Below are positions 61,695 to 64,000 of a DNA stretch of 64,000 nucleotides, in pieces. Position 1 is the first letter of the stretch. Each line of letters starts with the position of its first letter. The notes under the pieces are model-generated. The model saw only the letters and a program-made list of their open reading frames with translations, searched no databases and was not told the origin of the DNA. The position numbers and the translations under genes were made by a program. Source of the DNA: Parabacteroides sp900760525 (GTDB lineage Bacteria; Bacteroidota; Bacteroidia; Bacteroidales; Tannerellaceae). The stretch is from the NCBI RefSeq assembly GCF_049860805.1, contig NZ_CP187555.1, positions 1,178,001 through 1,242,000 of the forward strand. The letters run 5' to 3'.

Positions 61695-62825
61695 ATGAAC
61701 TCTACTTATAAACGCCTGGAGTCGCTCGACGTGTTACGCGGCTTCGATCTGTTTTGCCTGGTGGCGCTGGAAGGGATCTTGCATCCTCTCGGACGTGCGA
61801 TAGACGCGTCGTGGTATAATGACTTTCTGTGGGGATTCTCGCATGTGCAGTGGGAAGGTTTCTCTTCGTGGGACTTGGTGATGCCGCTCTTCATGTTCAT
61901 GGCGGGCGTGTCGATGCCGTTTGCCCTTTCCCGTTATAAGGCGATGCCTGACAAGTGGGCGGTGTACCGTCGTATCATCAAGCGCGTGGTTCTGCTTTGG
62001 ATTTTCGGGATGATGTGCCAGGGAAACCTGTTAGGATTGGACCCGGACCGGATTTATCTTTATTCGAACACGTTGCAGGCGATTGCGATGGGCTACCTGA
62101 TCGCGGCCATGTTGTTCCTGCATGTGCGGCTATCCGTGCAGATCGGGACGGCGGTTGCCCTCTTGCTGGTCTATTGGGGGGCGATGCAGTTTATTACGGT
62201 CGACGGCTATGGCGGTGGTAATTATACACCCGACGGAAACCTGGCCGAATGGGTGGACCGTACCGTGTTAGGTCGGTTCCGGGATGCTGCCGTGGTCGAG
62301 AACGGGCAGGTCGTATTTGCCGAATCATATCGTTATACCTGGATATTGAGCAGCCTGAACTTCGGGGTGACGGTGCTGACCGGGCTTTTCGCCGGACAGA
62401 TTCTGAAAAGTGCGATGGATCAGAAACGTAAATGGCAATGGCTGTTAGGGATCGGCGTGGCGATGGTTGCCTTAGGCTGGCTGTGGGGATTGCAGCTTCC
62501 GGTGATCAAGAAGATATGGACGAGTTCGATGGTGCTGGTCAGCAGCGGCTACTGCTTCCTGCTGATGGGCGTGTTCTATTATTGGATCGATTATAAGGGA
62601 CACCGGAAGAACTTGACCTGGCTGAAAGTCTACGGCATGAATTCGATTGTCGCCTATATGCTGGCTAACGTGATTAGTTTCAGATGTATAGGGACATCTC
62701 TTTTTCATGGTCTCGAACAATATACGGGAAATTATTATCCGGCTTTGATTGCGGCGTCGAATGCATTGATTATTTATGTAATTTTGTGGCTGCTTTATAA
62801 GCGTAATATATTTTTAAAGGTGTGA
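61695..62825 (+). CDS. NagX/DUF5009-type membrane acyltransferase, paralogue 2
   Basis: 376 residues. Starts RLESLDVLRGFDLFCLVALE, with HVQWEGFSSWDLVMPLFMFM equivalent to the paralogue 1 histidine region and about ten membrane helices. Same family as the preceding gene with clear divergence, so an old tandem duplication. Its 5' leader is the AAATCAT tandem array, with no Shine-Dalgarno sequence. Expression may depend on read-through from paralogue 1 or on the array. Confidence 0.82.
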   Translation: MNSTYKRLESLDVLRGFDLFCLVALEGILHPLGRAIDASWYNDFLWGFSHVQWEGFSSWDLVMPLFMFMAGVSMPFALSRYKAMPDKWAVYRRIIKRVVLLWIFGMMCQGNLLGLDPDRIYLYSNTLQAIAMGYLIAAMLFLHVRLSVQIGTAVALLLVYWGAMQFITVDGYGGGNYTPDGNLAEWVDRTVLGRFRDAAVVENGQVVFAESYRYTWILSSLNFGVTVLTGLFAGQILKSAMDQKRKWQWLLGIGVAMVALGWLWGLQLPVIKKIWTSSMVLVSSGYCFLLMGVFYYWIDYKGHRKNLTWLKVYGMNSIVAYMLANVISFRCIGTSLFHGLEQYTGNYYPALIAASNALIIYVILWLLYKRNIFLKV

Positions 62826-62829
62826 AAGG

Positions 62830-62892
62830 ATTTATGATTTCAGATTTATGATTTATGCGTTGATAATAAATCATAAATCTGAAATCATAAAT
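62830..62892. repeat. 27-bp perfect inverted repeat between paralogue 2 and the serine dehydratase gene
   Basis: Positions 62830-62856 and 62866-62892 are exact reverse complements (27 bases, core ATGATTTCAGATTTATGATT) with a 9-base loop. The arms contain the same ATTTATG/CATAAAT heptamer pattern as the array at 61645. The structure would be a very stable AT-rich hairpin. More heptamers follow up to 62913. Confidence 0.9.
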
Positions 62893-62922
62893 TATAAATC
62901 ATAAATCATAAATCTCAAAAGA

Positions 62923-64000
62923 ATGGAATCAATCAAGCAAATATACCGGATCGGCCACGGACCGTCCAGTAGCCACACGATGGGGCCGATGCGTGCCGCC
63001 CGGATGTTTCTGGAACGCAATCACGGTGCCGTGCGGTTTAATGTCACTCTTTATGGAAGTCTGGCGGCCACAGGCAAAGGCCACATGACGGATGCGGCAA
63101 TTCTCGAAGTGTTAAGCCCGGTAGCCAGGACCAACATCACCTGGGAACCGAAGGTGTTTCTGCCTTTCCACCCGAACGGCATCCTGTTCCAATCGTTTGA
63201 CGAAAGCGGCGAGGAACTGGATAACTGGACGATTTACAGTATCGGGGGCGGAACGCTGGCAAACGAGACCTACAACGAGTTGACACAGGGGCAGGTCTAC
63301 GAAATGCATACCATCAAGGATATACAAGCCTGGTGCGAAAAAACCGGCCATTCCTACTGGGAATATGTCGAACAGTGCGAAGGCCCTCAAATCTGGGATT
63401 ATCTTGCCGATGTATGGGAAGTGATGCAACAGGCGGTTCGCAACGGGCTCGAAGCCGAAGGCATTCTGCCCGGCGGTTTGGGAATCCGGCGTAAAGCATC
63501 CGACTACATGATCCGTGCCAAAGGCTATGGCAGCAGCATCAAAAGCCGTGGGATGGTCTATGCGTATGCTTTGGCCGTTTCCGAAGAGAACGCCTGCGGA
63601 GGCAAGATCGTGACGGCCCCGACCTGCGGTTCGTGCGGTGTCATGCCGGCTGTGCTCTATCACCTGAAAGAATCCCGTGACTTCCGTGACTCCCGTATCT
63701 TGCGTGCGCTGGCGACCGCCGGGTTGTTCGGCAACGTGGTGCGTACGAATGCATCCGTTTCCGGAGCCGAGGTAGGATGCCAGGGAGAGGTCGGCGTGGC
63801 TTGTGCGATGGCGGCTGCAGCAGCCAGCCAGTTGTTCGGCGGGACGCCTGCCCAGATCGAGTATGCGGCCGAGATGGGGCTGGAACATCACTTGGGACTG
63901 ACCTGCGACCCGGTTTGCGGATTGGTCCAAATCCCCTGTATCGAGCGTAACGCCTTTGCGGCAGCCCGTGCGCTGGATGCAAACACCTTCTCCAACTTCT
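62923..64000 (+). CDS. sdaA: L-serine dehydratase (ammonia-lyase), iron-sulfur single-chain type, 5' part
   Basis: 359 codons from ATG 62923, open to the window end. It begins ESIKQIYRIGHGPSSSHTMG, the N-terminal signature of SdaA. The later part has GEVGVACAMAAAAASQL and LTCDPVCGLVQIPCIERNA, the cysteines that hold the oxygen-sensitive [4Fe-4S] cluster. The enzyme converts L-serine to pyruvate and ammonia. A complete single-chain SdaA is about 400-455 residues, so 40 or more residues are beyond the window. Confidence 0.93.
   Translation, partial: MESIKQIYRIGHGPSSSHTMGPMRAARMFLERNHGAVRFNVTLYGSLAATGKGHMTDAAILEVLSPVARTNITWEPKVFLPFHPNGILFQSFDESGEELDNWTIYSIGGGTLANETYNELTQGQVYEMHTIKDIQAWCEKTGHSYWEYVEQCEGPQIWDYLADVWEVMQQAVRNGLEAEGILPGGLGIRRKASDYMIRAKGYGSSIKSRGMVYAYALAVSEENACGGKIVTAPTCGSCGVMPAVLYHLKESRDFRDSRILRALATAGLFGNVVRTNASVSGAEVGCQGEVGVACAMAAAAASQLFGGTPAQIEYAAEMGLEHHLGLTCDPVCGLVQIPCIERNAFAAARALDANTFSNF

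Noticed and set aside
1..64000. CRISPR arrays, tRNA and rRNA genes
   Set aside because: No regularly spaced direct repeats with unique spacers; the only tandem array is the spacer-less heptamer at 61645. No cloverleaf or rRNA segment was recognised.

Overview
The window is most likely from a gut Bacteroidales bacterium (Bacteroides or Parabacteroides). Nearly all of positions 1 to about 50,100 is a CTnDOT/CTn341-type conjugative transposon. The evidence is gene order, protein families, and promoters of the Bacteroides type (TTTG, about 20 bases, then TAnnTTTG). The integrase end of the element lies to the left of the window. From about 50.3 kb to the end is AT-richer host-type sequence with two insertion sequences. 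Species cannot be fixed from the sequence.

Layout. 1-235: tail of a group II intron and the 3' exon of the gene it interrupts. 247-1323: a RhuM-like gene and two leftward helix-turn-helix genes. 1442-12402: RteC-type operator and the excision operon (xis2c, xis2d, orf3, exc/topoisomerase III), then DUF1896 and a 1938-residue methylase-helicase. 12426-12812: an inverted-repeat remnant and a decayed reading frame. 12895-20216: the tetracycline module tetQ-rteA-rteB, a strongly structured RNA candidate, a DHFR-like gene and rteC. 20441-24868: AT-rich cargo of an AAA_14/DUF4143 ATPase and a membrane KAP NTPase. 24874-28703: nested mini-element remnants and the leftward mob operon (mobA, mobB, mobC), with the probable oriT at 28704-28910. 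29413-45414: the tra operon traA-traQ plus a secreted lysozyme; traI is split by a complete 2.4-kb group II intron. 45902-49247: a leftward block of small accessory genes with PcfJ- and PcfK-like proteins. 49906-50040: two adjacent long hairpins close to the presumed right end of the transposon.

How the genes work together. By analogy with CTnDOT, tetracycline relieves attenuation of tetQ-rteA-rteB. RteA (hybrid sensor kinase) and RteB (sigma-54-type regulator) switch on rteC. RteC acts at the palindrome upstream of xis2c. The excision operon then frees the element, the Mob proteins process oriT, and the Tra proteins build the mating channel. That chain is established for the relatives and inferred here.

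Right flank. A 1683-bp IS5/IS1182-like element (50347-52029) with a 4-bp target duplication; a recombinant MORN-repeat pseudogene; a DUF6078 gene; an IS3-family element with an A7 frameshift site; a secreted C10 cysteine protease followed by two exported-protein genes; two tandem NagX/DUF5009-type membrane acyltransferase paralogues; and the 5' part of a single-chain L-serine dehydratase that runs off the window. I saw no tRNA, rRNA or CRISPR array.
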